A stretch of 64,000 bases of DNA from Primulina eburnea (GCF_022965805.1 NW_027331424.1:1-64000); one strand, 5' to 3'. Positions 1 to 13,923 are shown, counted from the first letter of the stretch. Numbers and translations are program-made. The notes: generated by a model not told the origin, from the sequence alone.

Positions 1-2432
1 GGCCAAAAAATTGTGGTTTTCGACTACTTGTCATCTCGAACGGATGGACAACTGACGTTGTTCAATCGAAATTTGGGAACACTTTTGCGTGCTATTCTTA
101 AAAAGAACTTGGATTGACATTCTATGTACTTTATTCTGGGGTTGCCTGGACTAGAAGGGGAGGGATTCTATTTTTGTTGTTGTGTATAGATTCTCTATGA
201 TGGCACATTTTATAGCTTGTCATAAAACCGTTGATGCCTCAAACATTGCGGATTTGTTCTTTAGAGAAGTCGCTAGGTTGCATGGCATGCCTAGGACTAT
301 TGTTTCTGATCGCGATGTTAAATTCTTGAGTTACTTTTGGAAGACTTTATGGGCTAAACTTGACACAAAATTGTTGATTTCAACTACTTGTCATCCTCAA
401 ACGGATGGACAAACTGAAGTTGTCAATAGAACTTTGGGAACACTTCTTCGTGCTATTCTTAAAAAGAACTTGGATTGACATTTCTATGGACTTTATTTTG
501 GGGTAGCCTAGGACTAAGAAGGGGAGGGATTCTATTTTTGTTGTTGTGGACAGATTCTCTAAGATGGCACATTTTATAGCTTGTCATAAAACCGATGATG
601 CTTCAAACATTGCGGATTTGTTCTTTAGAGAAGTCGCTAGGTTGCATGGCATGCCTAGGACTATTGTTTCTGATCGCGATGTTAAATTATTGAGTTACTT
701 TTGGAAGACTTTATGGGCTAAACTTGACACAAAATTGTTGATTTCAACTACTTGTCATCCTCAAACGGATGGACAAACTGAAGTTGTCAATAGAACTTTG
801 GAACACTTCTGCGTGCTATTCTTAAAAAGAACTTGGATTGACATTTCTATGGACTTTATTTTGGGGTAGCCTAGGACTAAGAAGGGGAGGGATTCTATTT
901 TTGTTGTTGTGGACAGATTCTCTAATGATGGCACATTTTATAGCTTGTCATAAAACCGATGATGCTTCAAACATTGCGGATTTGTTCTTTAGAGAAGTCG
1001 CTAGGTTGCATGGCATGCCTAGGACTATTGTTTCTGATCGCGATGTTAAATTCTTGAGTTACTTTTGGAAGACTTTATGGGCTAAACTTGACACAAAATT
1101 GTTGATTTCAACTACTTGTCATCCTCAAACGGATGGACAAACTGAAGTTGTCAATAGAACTTTTGGAACACTTCTACGTGCTATTCTTAAAAAGAACTTG
1201 GATTGACATTTCTATGGACTTTATTTTGGGGTAGCCTAGGACTAAGAAGGGGAGGGATTCTATTTTTGTTGTTGCGGACAGATTCTCTAAGATGGCACAT
1301 TTTATAGCTTGTCATAAAACCGATGATGCTTCAAACATTGCGGATTTGTTCTTTAGAGAAGTCGCTAGGTTGCATGGCATGCCTAGGACTATTGTTTCTG
1401 ATCGCGATGTTAAATTCTTGAGTTACTTTTGGAAGACTTTATGGGCTAAACTTGACACAAAATTGTTGATTTCAACTACTTGTCATCCTCAAACGGATGG
1501 ACAAACTGAAGTTGTCAATAGAACTTTGGAACACTTCTACGTGCTATTCTTAAAAAGAACTTGGATTGACATTTCTATGGACTTTATTTTGGGGTAGCCT
1601 AGGACTAAGAAGGGGAGGGATTCTATTTTTGTTGTTGCGGACAGATTCTCTAAGATGGCACATTTTATAGCTTGTCATAAAACCGATGATGCTTCAAACA
1701 TTGCGGATTTGTTCTTTAGAGAAGTCGCTAGGTTGCATGGCATGCCTAGGACTATTGTTTCTGGTCGCGATGTTAAATTCTTGAGTTACTTTTGGAAGAC
1801 TTTATGGGCTAAACTTGACACAAAATTGTTGATTTCAACTACTTGTCATCCTCAAACGGATGGACAAACTGAAGTTGTCAATAGAACTTTGGGAACACTT
1901 CTGCGTGCTATTCTTAAAAAGAACTTGGATTGACATTTCTATGGACTTTATTTTGGGGTAGCCTAGGACTAAGAAGGGGAGGGATTCTATTTTTGTTGTT
2001 GTGGACAGATTCTCTATGATGGCACATTTTATAGCTTGTCATAAAACCGATGATGCTTCAAACATTGCGGATTTGTTCTTAGAGAAGTCGTTAGGTTGCA
2101 TGGCATGCCTAGGACTATTGTTTCTGATCGCGATGTTAAATTCTGAGTTACTTTTGGAAGACTTTATGGGCTAAACTTGACACAAAATTGTTGATTTCAA
2201 CTACTTGTCATCCTCAAACGGATGGACAAACTGAAGTTGTCAATAGAACTTTGGGAACACTTCTTCTGCGTGCTATTCTTAAAAAGAACTTGGATTGACA
2301 TTTCTATGGACTTTGATTCTGGGGTGCCTGGGACTAAGCGGGGATGATTAGTGTTTTTGTTGTTGATGTGACATATTCTCTAAGATGCGCATTTTATTAG
2401 CTTGTCATAAAACCGTGAATACTCAATCTTTG
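1..2432 (+). repeat. Tandem array block A of 364-bp integrase-core units
   Basis: About 6.5 head-to-tail units. Each encodes a Ty3/gypsy integrase catalytic core: first Asp in the ISMDF context, second in VSDRD, and Glu in the GQTEVVNRT context. The motif tttctat recurs at 481, 844, 1209, 1572 and 1936, so units are 363-365 bp. Because 364 is not a multiple of 3, the frame usually closes at a TGA just after the unit joint and restarts in the next unit, giving serial ~92-107-residue ORFs. Units that lost one base read a little further. These are satellite copies, not genes. The first ~120 bp and the stretch after ~2300 carry many small indels. Confidence 0.93.
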
Positions 2433-2450
2433 CGGATGTCCGTTCGGCGT

Positions 2451-2643
2451 TCGGAGCGTCCGAGCCAGGTGGCTGGACACATGGATGGCATGCAGAGTTC
2501 GGATCGACCGATCGTAGTTCGGATCATCCGAGACAGTTGGCTAGAGACGTGGAAGACATGCAGGATTCGGAACGTCCGAAGTGAGTTCGGAGCGTCCGAA
2601 GTGTGTCAGATCGGAGCGTCCGAAGTGGATCGGATCTTCCGAT
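2451..2643 (+). repeat. Palindromic minisatellite, TCGGAGCGTCCGA type
   Basis: Seven imperfect copies of a short palindrome (TCGGAnnnnTCCGA-like) begin near 2451, 2499, 2519, 2567, 2587, 2611 and 2630. Several form pairs 19-20 bp apart, and the pairs at 2499 and 2567 lie 68 bp apart. The cluster ends 8 bp before a TATA-like ATAAATA at 2651-2657. Likely a promoter-proximal module of LTR L1; its function is inferred from position only. Confidence 0.75.
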
Positions 2644-2650
2644 CATTGTC

Positions 2651-2657
2651 ATAAATA
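2651..2657 (+). promoter_or_regulatory. TATA-like box of LTR L1
   Basis: ATAAATA directly after the palindrome cluster, in the position expected for an LTR core promoter. The copy is truncated and probably inactive. Confidence 0.4.
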
Positions 2658-3175
2658 GAGGCGCGAGATTTCATTTGATTAGTAAGTGTTAAAGAAACAT
2701 TTCCTAGAAAGTGTTAGACATTCTATTGCAGATTCATCTTCACGACTGTAACAGCAATTCTACGACGAAAGGTATAATACATGTTTTGTTTTGGGGAATC
2801 AGGACTCAAATGAGATCACATTTGAGTTTCCCAACCAAAACCACATACGAGTTTTATTGTTTATATCTTGATATAGGTATTATTATTATAGATTTGTTTA
2901 TAGATCTTGTATGCAAATCTCGCTATGCTTTTTACAGATCATGTTACATTGCATTAGATGTTTATTAGAACTTGTATTCAATTCTTATTATGCTTTGTTT
3001 ACAGATCATGTTACATTGCATTAGATGATTATGCTTGTTTACAGATTTTGTATTCATGCATTAAGATAGGACAGTCTGGAGATCAGGCAGACTTCTAGAT
3101 GTTCGGTTCTATCCCAGCTTAGGGGAAGATCACCGCCCCTTTGTAGACGTGGATACAGATCAGGCCGAAGTCTAG

Positions 3176-3229
3176 GAATAAGACGTACCGTCACCCGATT
3201 GGGAGGGTAGGTGATAGATCGTCTTATTC
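3176..3229 (+). repeat. Conserved LTR inverted repeat (hairpin)
   Basis: GAATAAGACG (3176-3185) is followed 34 bp later by its exact reverse complement CGTCTTATTC (3220-3229). The same inverted repeat occurs in the LTRs at 14896-14954, 39016-39070 and 41672-41726, so it is a conserved LTR feature and not chance. Confidence 0.7.
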
Positions 3230-3480
3230 AACCGGGATCCCTAGAGTTTTAGTCGAGTCGCATCTAGACATGATTAGGCTCGCATTTCATGATTTTATAT
3301 GAATGACATTCATATCAGCATGTTTCATGTTTTATAGTATTTATATGCATGTTCACATGTTTATACTGGGATGTGTTCTCACCGGTTTTCCGGCTGTTGT
3401 TATGTCTGTATGTGTGCATAACAACAGGTGGGGCAGGATTTATGATCTGGGGTAAGCCTAGGACGACCAGTAGGTGTTAG

Positions 3481-3760
3481 GATTACTTCTATTTTTTGGT
3501 GTTTTGTAAATAATTTGCTCTAAGATTTAAATATGAAAAATTGCCACATTTTATAACTGTCATAATCCCGAAGATGCCTTCAACATTGGACGTTATTTTG
3601 GGGTCTGGCTAGAGGGGAGGGATTCTATTTTTGGTTGCAATGGCTTTTAGATTGTCAAAACGATGATGACTCAACATTGATTGTTCTTTCTGATCCGTTG
3701 CATGGCATGCCTAGGATATGTTTCTGTCCGATGAGTTACTTTTGGAAGACTTATGGGCCT
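3481..3760 (+). repeat. Degenerate edge of array block B
   Basis: Recognisable pieces of the 364-bp unit in the usual order, but with many small insertions and deletions, unlike the nearly identical units that follow from ~3760. Either a decayed array edge or consensus error at an assembly join. Confidence 0.6.
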
Positions 3761-6700
3761 AAACTTGACACAAAATTGTTGATTTCAACTACTTGTCATC
3801 CTCAAACGGATGGACAAACTGAAGTTGTCAATAGAACTTTGGGAACACTTCTGCGTGCTATTCTTAAAAAGAACTTGGATTGACATTTCTATGGACTTTA
3901 TTTTGGGGTAGCCTAGGACTAAGAAGGGGAGGGATTCTATTTTTGTTGTTGTGGATAGATTCTCTAAGATGGCACATTTTATAGCTTGTCATAAAACCGA
4001 TGATGCTTCAAACATTGCGGATTTGTTCTTTAGAGAAGTCGCTAGGTTGCATGGCATGCCTAGGACTATTGTTTCTGATCGCGATGTTAAATTCTTGAGT
4101 TACTTTTGGAAGACTTTATGGGCTAAACTTGACACAAAATTGTTGATTTCAACTACTTGTCATCCTCAAACGGATGGACAAACTGAAGTTGTCAATAGAA
4201 CTTTTGGAACACTTCTACGTGCTATTCTTAAAAAGAACTTGGATTGACATTTCTATGGACTTTATTTTGGGGTAGCCTAGGACTAAGAAGGGGAGGGATT
4301 CTATTTTTGTTGTTGTGGATAGATTCTCTAAGATGACACATTTTATAGCTTGTCATAAAACCGATGATGCTTCAAACATTGCAGATTTGTTCTTTATAGA
4401 AGTACTAGGTTGCATGGCATGCCTAGGACTATTGTTTCTGATCGCGATGTTAACTTTTGGAAGACTTTATGGGCTAAACTTGGCACAAAATTGTTGTTTT
4501 CTACTACTTGTCATCCTCAAACGGATGGACAAACTGAAGTTTTCAATAGAACTTTGGGAACAATTTTGCGTGCTATACTTAAAAGAACTTGGATTGACAT
4601 TTCTATGGACTTTATTTTGGGGTTGTCTAGGACTAAGAAGGGGAGGGCTTCTATTTTTGTTGTTGTGGATAGATTCTCTAAGATGGCACATTTTATAACT
4701 TGTCATAAAACCGATGATGCTTCAAACATTGCGGATTTGTTCTTTATAGAAGTCGTTAGATTGCATGGCATGCCTAGGACTATTGTTTCTGATCGCGATG
4801 TTAAATTATTGAGTTACTTTTGGAAGACTTTATGGGCTAAACTTGACACAAAATTGTTGATTTCAACTACTTGTCATCCTCAAACAGATGGACAAACTGA
4901 AGTTGTCAATAGAACTTTGGGAACACTTCTGCATGCTATTCTTAAAAAGAACTTGGATTGACATTTCTATGGACTTTATTTTGGGGTAGCCTAGGACTAA
5001 GAAGGGGAGGGATTCTATTTTTGTTGTTGTGGACAGATTCTCTATGATGGCACATTTTATAGCGTGTCATAAAACCGATGATGCTTCAAACATTGCGGAT
5101 TTGTTCTTTAGAGAAGTCGCTAGGTTGCATGGCATTCCTAGGACTATTGTTTCTGATCGCGATGTTAAATTCTTGAGTTACTTTTGGAAGACTTTATGGG
5201 CTAAACTTGACACAAAATTGTTGATTTCAACTACTTGTCATCCTCAAACGGATGGACAAACTGAAGTTGTCAATAGAACTTTTGGAACACTTCTACGTGC
5301 TATTCTTAAAAAGAACTTGGATTGACATTTCTATGGACTTTATTTTGGGGTAGCCTAGGACTAAGAAGGGGAGGGATTCTATTTTTGTTGTTGCGGACAG
5401 ATTCTCTAAGATGGCACATTTTATAGCTTGTCATAAAACCAATGATGCTTCAAACATTGCGGATTTGTTCTTTAGAGAAGTCGCTAGGTTGCATGGCATG
5501 CCTAGGACTATTGTTTCTGGTCGCGATGTTAAATTCTTGAGTTACTTTTGGAAGACTTTATGGGCTAAACTTGACACAAAATTGTTGATTTCAACTACTT
5601 GTCATCCTCAAACGGATGGACAAACTGAAGTTGTCAATAGAACTTTGGGAACACTTCTGTGTGCTATTCTTAAAAAGAACTTGGATTGACATTTCTATGG
5701 ACTTTATTTTGGGGTAGCCTAGGACTAAGAAGGGGAGGGATTATAATTTTGTTGTTGTGGACAGATTCTCTATGATGGCACATTTTATAGCTTGTCATAA
5801 AACCGTTGATGCTTCAAACATTGCGGATTTGTTCTTTAGAGAAGTCGCTAGGTTGCATGGCATTCCTAGGACTAATTGTTTCTGATCGCGATGTTAAATT
5901 CTTGAGTTACTTTTGGAATACTTTATGGGCTAAACTTGGCACAAAATTGTTGTTTTCTACTACTTGTCATCCTCAAACGGATGGACAAACTGAAGTTGTC
6001 AATAGAACTTTGGGAACACTTCTACGTGCTATTCTTAAAAAGAACTTGGATTGACATTTCTATGGACTTTATTTTGGGGTAGCCTAGGACTAAGAAGGGG
6101 AGGGATTCTATTTTTGTTGTTGTGGACAGATTCTCTAAGATGGCACATTTTATAGCTTGTCATAAAACCGATGATACTCAAACATTGCGGATTTGTTCTT
6201 TAGAGAAGTACTAGGTTGCATTGCATGCCTAGGACTATTGTTTCTGATCGCGATGTTAAATTCTTGAGTTACTTTTGGAAGACTTTATGGGCTAAACTTG
6301 GCACAAAATTGTTGTTTTCTACTACTTGTCATCCTCAAACGGATGGACAAACTGAAGTTGTCAATAGAACTTTGGGAACAATTTTGCGTGCTATACTTAA
6401 AAAGAACTTGGATTGACATTTCTATGGACTTTATTTTGGGGTTGTCTAGGACTAAGAAGGGGAGGGCTTCTATTTTTGTTGTTGTGGATAGATTCTCTAA
6501 GATGGCACATTTTATAGCTTGTCATAAAACCGATGATGCTTCAAACATTGCGGATTTGTTCTTTAGAGAAGTCGTTAGGTTGCATGGCATGCCTAGGACT
6601 ATTGTTTCTGATCGCGATGTTAAATTATTGAGTTACTTTTGGAAGACTTTATGGGCTAAACTTGACACAAAATTGTTGATTTCAACTACTTGTCATCCTC

Positions 6701-9700
6701 AAACAGATGGACAAACTGAAGTTGTCAATAGAACTTTGGGAACACTTCTGCATGCTATTCTTAAAAAGAACTTGGATTGACATTTCTATGGACTTTATTT
6801 TGGGGTAGCCTAGGACTAAGAAGGGGAGGGATTCTATTTTTGTTGTTGTGGACAGATTCTCTATGATGGCACATTTTATAGCTTGTCATAAAACCGATGA
6901 TGCTTCAAACATTGCGGATTTGTTCTTTAGAGAAGTCGCTAGGTTGCATGGCATGCCTAGGACTATTGTTTCTGATCGCGATGTTAAATTCTTGAGTTAC
7001 TTTTGGAAGACTTTATGGGCTAAACTTGACACAAAATTGTTGATTTCAACTACTTGTCATCCTCAAACGGATGGACAAACTGAAGTTGTCAATAGAACTT
7101 TTGGAACACTTCTACGTGCTATTCTTAAAAAGAACTTGGATTGACATTTCTATGGACTTTATTTTGGGGTAGCCTAGGACTAAGAAGGGGAGGGATTCTA
7201 TTTTTGTTGTTGCGGACAGATTCTCTAAGATGGCACATTTTATAGCTTGTCATAAAACCGATGATGCTTCAAACATTGCGGATTTGTTCTTTAGAGAAGT
7301 CGCTAGGTTGCATGGCATGCCTAGGACTATTGTTTCTGATCGCGATGTTAAATTATTGAGTTACTTTTGGAAGACTTTATGGGCTAAACTTGACACAAAA
7401 TTGTTGATTTCAACTACTTGTCATCCTCAAACAGATGGACAAACTGAAGTTGTCAATAGAACTTTGGGAACACTTCTGCATGCTATTCTTAAAAAGAACT
7501 TGGATTGACATTTCTATGGACTTTATTTTGGGGTAGCCTAGGACTAAGAAGGGGAGGGATTCTATTTTTGTTGTTGTGGACAGATTCTCTATGATGGCAC
7601 ATTTTATAGCTTGTCATAAAACCGATGATGCTTCAAACATTGCGGATTTGTTCTTTAGAGAAGTCGCTAGGTTGCATGGCATTCCTAGGACTATTGTTTC
7701 TGATCGCGATGTTAAATTCTTGAGTTACTTTTGGAAGACTTTATGGGCTAAACTTGACACAAAATTGTTGATTTCAACTACTTGTCATCCTCAAACGGAT
7801 GGACAAACTGAAGTTGTCAATAGAACTTTTGGAACACTTCTACGTGCTATTCTTAAAAAGAACTTGGATTGACATTTCTATGGACTTTATTTTGGGGTAG
7901 CCTAGGACTAAGAAGGGGAGGGATTCTATTTTTGTTGTTGTGGATAGATTCTCTAAGATGACACATTTTATAGCTTGTCATAAAACCGATGATGCTTCAA
8001 ACATTGCAGATTTGTTCTTTAGAGAAGTACTAGGTTGCATGGCATGCCTAGGACTATTGTTTCTGATCGCGATGTTAAATTCTTGAGTTACTTTTGGAAG
8101 ACTTTATGGGCTAAACTTGGCACAAAATTGTTGTTTTCTACTACTTGTCATCCTCAAACGGATGGACAAACTGAAGTTGTCAATAGAACTTTGGGAACAA
8201 TTTTGCGTGCTATACTTAAAAAGAACTTGGATTGACATTTCTATGGACTTTATTTTGGGGTTGTCTAGGACTAAGAAGGGGAGGGCTTCTATTTTTGTTG
8301 TTGTGGATAGATTCTCTAAGATGGCACATTTTATAGCTTGTCATAAAACCGATGATGCTTCAAACATTGCGGATTTGTTCTTTAGAGAAGTCGTTAGGTT
8401 GCATGGCATGCCTAGGACTATTGTTTCTGATCGCGATGTTAAATTATTGAGTTACTTTTGGAAGACTTTATGGGCTAAACTTGACACAAAATTGTTGATT
8501 TCAACTACTTGTCATCCTCAAACAGATGGACAAACTGAAGTTGTCAATAGAACTTTGGAACACTTCTGCATGCTATTCTTAAAAAGAACTTGGATTGACA
8601 TTTCTATGGACTTTATTTTGGGGTAGCCTAGGACTAAGAAGGGGAGGGATTCTATTTTTGTTGTTGTGGACAGATTCTCTATGATGGCACATTTTATAGC
8701 GTGTCATAAAACCGATGATGCTTCAAACATTGCGGATTTGTTCTTTAGAGAAGTCGCTAGGTTGCATGGCATTCCTAGGACTATTGTTTCTGATCGCGAT
8801 GTTAAATTCTTGAGTTACTTTTGGAAGACTTTATGGGCTAAACTTGACACAAAATTGTTGATTTCAACTACTTGTCATCCTCAAACGGATGGACAAACTG
8901 AAGTTGTCAATAGAACTTTTGGAACACTTCTACGTGCTATTCTTAAAAAGAACTTGGATTGACATTTCTATGGACTTTATTTTGGGGTAGCCTAGGACTA
9001 AGAAGGGGAGGGATTCTATTTTTGTTGTTGCGGACAGATTCTCTAAGATGGCACATTTTATAGCTTGTCATAAAACCGATGATGCTTCAAACATTGCGGA
9101 TTTGTTCTTTAGAGAAGTCGCTAGGTTGCATGGCATGCCTAGGACTATTGTTTCTGATCGCGATGTTAAATTCTTGAGTTACTTTTGGAAGACTTTATGG
9201 GCTAAACTTGACACAAAATTGTTGATTTCAACTACTTGTCATCCTCAAACGGATGGACAAACTGAAGTTGTCAATAGAACTTTGGGAACACTTCTGCTGT
9301 GCTATTCTTAAAAAGAACTTGGATTGACATTTCTATGGACTTTATTTTGGGGTAGCCTAGGACTAAGAAGGGGAGGGATTCTATTTTGTTGTTGTGGACA
9401 GATTCTCTATGATGGCACATTTTATAGCTTGTCATAAAACCGATGATGCTTCAAACATTGCGGATTTGTTCTTTAGAGAAGTCGCTAGGTTGCATGGCAT
9501 TCCTAGGACTATTGTTTCTGATCGCGATGTTAAATTCTTGAGTTACTTTTGGAAGACTTTATGGGCTAAACTTGACACAAAATTGTTGATTTCTACTACT
9601 TGTCATCCTCAAACGGATGGACAAACTGAAGTTGTCAATAGAACTTTGGGAACACTTCTACGTGCTATTCTTAAAAAGAACTTGGATTGACATTTCTATG

Positions 9701-12700
9701 GACTTTATTTTGGGGTAGCCTAGGACTAAGAAGGGGAGGGATTCTATTTTTGTTGTTGTGGACAGATTCTCTAAGATGGCACATTTTATAGCTTGTCATA
9801 AAACCGATGATACTCAAACATTGCGGATTTGTTCTTTAGAGAAGTACTAGGTTGCATTGCATGCCTAGGACTATTGTTTCTGATCGCGATGTTAAATTCT
9901 TGAGTTACTTTTGGAAGACTTTATGGGCTAAACTTGGCACAAAATTGTTGTTTTCTACTACTTGTCATCCTCAAACGGATGGACAAACTGAAGTTGTCAA
10001 TAGAACTTTGGGAACAATTTTGCGTGCTATACTTAAAAAGAACTTGGATTGACATTTCTATGGACTTTATTTTGGGGTTGTCTAGGACTAAGAAGGGGAG
10101 GGCTTCTATTTTTGTTGTTGTGGATAGATTCTCTAAGATGGCACATTTTATAGCTTGTCATAAAACCGATGATGCTTCAAACATTGCGGATTTGTTCTTT
10201 AGAGAAGTCGTTAGGTTGCATGGCATGCCTAGGACTATTGTTTCTGATCGCGATGTTAAATTATTGAGTTACTTTTGGAAGACTTTATGGGCTAAACTTG
10301 ACACAAAATTGTTGATTTCAACTACTTGTCATCCTCAAACGGATGGACAAACTGAAGTTGTCAATAGAACTTTGGGAACACTTCTGCATGCTATTCTTAA
10401 AAAGAACTTGGATTGACATTTCTATGGACTTTATTTTGGGGTAGCCTAGGACTAAGAAGGGGAGGGATTCTATTTTTGTTGTTGTGGATAGATTCTCTAA
10501 GATGGCACATTTTATAGCTTGTCATAAAACCGATGATGCTTCAAACATTGCGGATTTGTTCTTTAGAGAAGTCGCTAGGTTGCATGGCATGCCTAGGACT
10601 ATTGTTTCTGATCGCGATGTTAAATTCTTGAGTTACTTTTGGAAGACTTTATGGGCTAAACTTGACACAAAATTGTTGATTTCTACTACTTGTCATCCTC
10701 AAACGGATGGACAAACTGAAGTTGTCAATAGAACTTTGGGAACACTTCTAGCGTGCTATTCTTAAAAAGAACTTGGATTGACATTTCTATGGACTTTATT
10801 TTGGGGTAGCCTAGGACTAAGAAGGGGAGGGATTCTATTTTTGTTGTTGTGGACAGATTCTCTATGATGGCACATTTTATAGCTTGTCATAAAACCGATG
10901 ATGCTTCAAACATTGCGGATTTGTTCTTTAGAGAAGTCGCTAGGTTGCATGGCATGCCTAGGACTATTGTTTCTGATCGCGATGTTAAATTCTTGAGTTA
11001 CTTTTGGAAGACTTTATGGGCTAAACTTGACACAAAATTGTTGATTTCAACTACTTGTCATCCTCAAACGGATGGACAAACTGAAGTTGTCAATAGAACT
11101 TTTGGAACACTTCTACGTGCTATTCTTAAAAAGAACTTGGATTGACATTTCTATGGACTTTATTTTGGGGTAGCCTAGGACTAAGAAGGGGAGGGATTCT
11201 ATTTTTGTTGTTGTGGACAGATTCTCTAAGATGGCACATTTTATAGCTTGTCATAAAACCGATGATGCTTCAAACATTGCGGATTTGTTCTTTAGAGAAG
11301 TCGCTAGGTTGCATGGCATGCCTAGGACTATTGTTTCTGATCGCGATGTTAAATTCTTGAGTTACTTTTGGAAGACTTTATGGGCTAAACTTGACACAAA
11401 ATTGTTGATTTCAACTACTTGTCATCCTCAAACGGATGGACAAACTGAAGTTGTCAATAGAACTTTGGGAACACTTCTGCGTGCTATTCTTAAAAAGAAC
11501 TTGGATTGACATTTCTATGGACTTTATTTTGGGGTAGCCTAGGACTAAGAAGGGGAGGGATTCTATTTTTGTTGTTGTGGATAGATTCTCTAAGATGGCA
11601 CATTTTATAGCTTGTCATAAAACCGATGATGCTTCAAACATTGCGGATTTGTTCTTTAGAGAAGTCGCTAGGTTGCATGGCATGCCTAGGACTATTGTTT
11701 CTGATCGCGATGTTAAATTCTTGAGTTACTTTTGGAAGACTTTATGGGCTAAACTTGACACAAAATTGTTGATTTCAACTACTTGTCATCCTCAAACGGA
11801 TGGACAAACTGAAGTTGTCAATAGAACTTTGGAACACTTCTGCGTGCTATTCTTAAAAAGAACTTGGATTGACATTTCTATGGACTTTATTTTGGGGTAG
11901 CCTAGGACTAAGAAGGGGAGGGATTCTATTTTTGTTGTTGTGGACAGATTCTCTAAGATGGCACATTTTATAGCTTGTCATAAAACCGATGATGCTTCAA
12001 ACATTGCGGATTTGTTCTTTAGAGAAGTCGCTAGGTTGCATGGCATGCCTAGGACTATTGTTTCTGATCGCGATGTTAAATTCTTGAGTTACTTTTGGAA
12101 GACTTTATGGGCTAAACTTGACACAAAATTGTTGATTTCAACTACTTGTCATCCTCAAACGGATGGACAAACTGAAGTTGTCAATAGAACTTTGGAACAC
12201 TTCTACGTGCTATTCTTAAAAAGAACTTGGATTGACATTTCTATGGACTTTATTTTGGGGTAGCCTAGGACTAAGAAGGGGAGGGATTCTATTTTTGTTG
12301 TTGTGGACAGATTCTCTAAGATGGCACATTTTATAGCTTGTCATAAAACCGATGATGCTTCAAACATTGCGGATTTGTTCTTTAGAGAAGTCGCTAGGTT
12401 GCATGGCATGCCTAGGACTATTGTTTCTGATCGCGATGTTAAATTCTTGAGTTACTTTTGGAAGACTTTATGGGCTAAACTTGACACAAAATTGTTGATT
12501 TCAACTACTTGTCATCCTCAAACGGATGGACAAACTGAAGTTGTCAATAGAACTTTGGGAACACTTCTGTGTGCTATTCTTAAAAAGAACTTGGATTGAC
12601 ATTTCTATGGACTTTATTTTGGGGTAGCCTAGGACTAAGAAGGGGAGGGATTCTATTTTTGTTGTTGTGGATAGATTCTCTAAGATGGCACATTTTATAG

Positions 12701-13512
12701 CTTGTCATAAAACCGATGATGCTTCAAACATTGCGGATTTGTTCTTTAGAGAAGTCGCTAGGTTGCATGGCATGCCTAGGACTATTGTTTCTGATCGCGA
12801 TGTTAAATTCATTGAGTTACTTTTGGAATACTTTATGGGCTAAACTTGGCACAAAATTGTTGTTTTCTACTACTTGTCATCCTCAAACGGATGGACAAAC
12901 TGAAGTTGTCAATAGAACTTTGGGAACACTTTTGCGTGCTATTCTTAAAAAGAACTTGGATTGACATTTCTATGGACTTTATTTTGGGGTTGTCTAGGAC
13001 TAAGAAGGGGAGGGCTTCTATTTTTGTTGTTGTGGATAGATTCTCTAAGATGGCACATTTTATAGCTTGTCATAAAACCGATGATGCTTCAAACATTGCG
13101 GATTTGTTCTTTAGAGAAGTCGCTAGGTTGCATGGCATGCCTAGGACTATTGTTTCTGATCGCGATGTTAAATTCTTGAGTTACTTTTGGAATACTTTAT
13201 GGGCTAAACTTGGCACAAAATTGTTGTTTTCTACTACTTGTCATCCTCAAACGGATGGACAAACTGAAGTTGTCAATAGAACTTTGGGAACACTTCTACG
13301 TGCTATTCTTAAAAAGAACTTGGATTGACATTTCTATGGACTTTATTTTGGGGTAGCCTAGGACTAAGAAGGGGAGGGATTCTATTTTTGTTGTTGCGGA
13401 CAGATTCTCTAAGATGGCACATTTTATAGCTTGTCATAAAACCGATGATACTTCAAACATTGCGGATTTGTTCTTTAGAGAAGTCACTAGGTTGCATGGC
13501 ATGCCTAGGACT
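3761..13512 (+). repeat. Tandem array block B of 364-bp integrase-core units
   Basis: About 27 consecutive units of the integrase-core satellite. Units differ by diagnostic variants: MMAHF or [13 protein letters not shown] or [14 protein letters not shown] or RLHGMP, KLLSYF or KFLSYF, and TLLRA, TLLHA or TILRA. Most units end with the same TGA after KKNLD. Single-base deletions at some joints fuse neighbouring frames, as in the ~160-residue ORFs at 6298-6780, 8117-8626 and 9934-10416. Each unit has GCATGC and CCTAGG sites, so digestion should give a ladder. The last unit is cut at CTAGGACT by LTR L2. Confidence 0.95.
4250..10440 (+). repeat. Five-unit higher-order repeat (~1.82 kb period)
   Basis: The rare variant GGTTGTC, in place of GGTAGCC at the unit joint, occurs at 4621, 6440, 8259 and 10076, giving intervals of 1819, 1819 and 1817 bp, five units each. 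Other variants keep the same register: an [13 protein letters not shown] unit is always followed by a VVRLHG/KLLSYF unit, then usually by an MMAHF/FGTLL unit. The order breaks down after ~10440. Confidence 0.85.
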
Positions 13513-13662
13513 TGTAAGGGTCGAAGATTTAGTTATCATAATCAGATGGATTTGTTGATAATTAAGATGATTGTAGATGTATTTCATTGGACTAGAAAAG
13601 AAAGGGAAATGTATAATAAATATGTGAAAGATAGTCAAAAGAATAAGTAAGGTCGAAGCTAT

Positions 13663-13923
13663 GGCGCACATGCGCGAAGGAATGCGCGCATATGCATGAG
13701 AATTCCAGTAGAATTGGCGCATATGCGCGGAAAGAGTGGCGCATATGCGCGACAGGTACAGCAGCCTTGGCGCATATGCGCGAGAGTAGTGGCGCATATG
13801 CGCGGAGCGTCCAGAACCATTGGCGCATATGCGCGAGTTTAGTGGCGCATATGCGCGAGTGCTAAATCTGCCGAGACAGTAGGTTCGGCGCATATGCGCG
13901 AGTAATGCCGCGCATATGTGCGA
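13663..13923 (+). repeat. Palindromic minisatellite, GGCGCATATGCGCGA type
   Basis: Ten copies of a CpG-rich palindrome centred on GCATATGC start near 13663, 13684, 13715, 13738, 13769, 13791, 13822, 13843, 13886 and 13909. They alternate in pairs 21-23 bp apart, with pairs recurring every 52-54 bp (64 for the last). The cluster ends 47 bp before the TATA box. Reading frames through it (for example on the minus strand, 13453-13989) are chance. Confidence 0.9.

Larger units (their letters stand above)
2433..3480 (+). mobile_element. Truncated gypsy LTR (L1) inside the array
   Basis: Non-coding sequence with the same body as the LTRs at 13513, 37796 and (antisense) 41175. Shared landmarks in order are a palindrome cluster, a TATA-like box, a short exon-like block ending AAAG/GTATA near 2776, a hairpin near 3176-3229, and the block containing GGTGGGGCAGG near 3428. 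The TGTAAGG start and the ~CCCCACA end are both missing, so the copy is truncated at both sides. The flanking array units are badly degraded, which may reflect decay or a poor assembly consensus. Confidence 0.75.
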
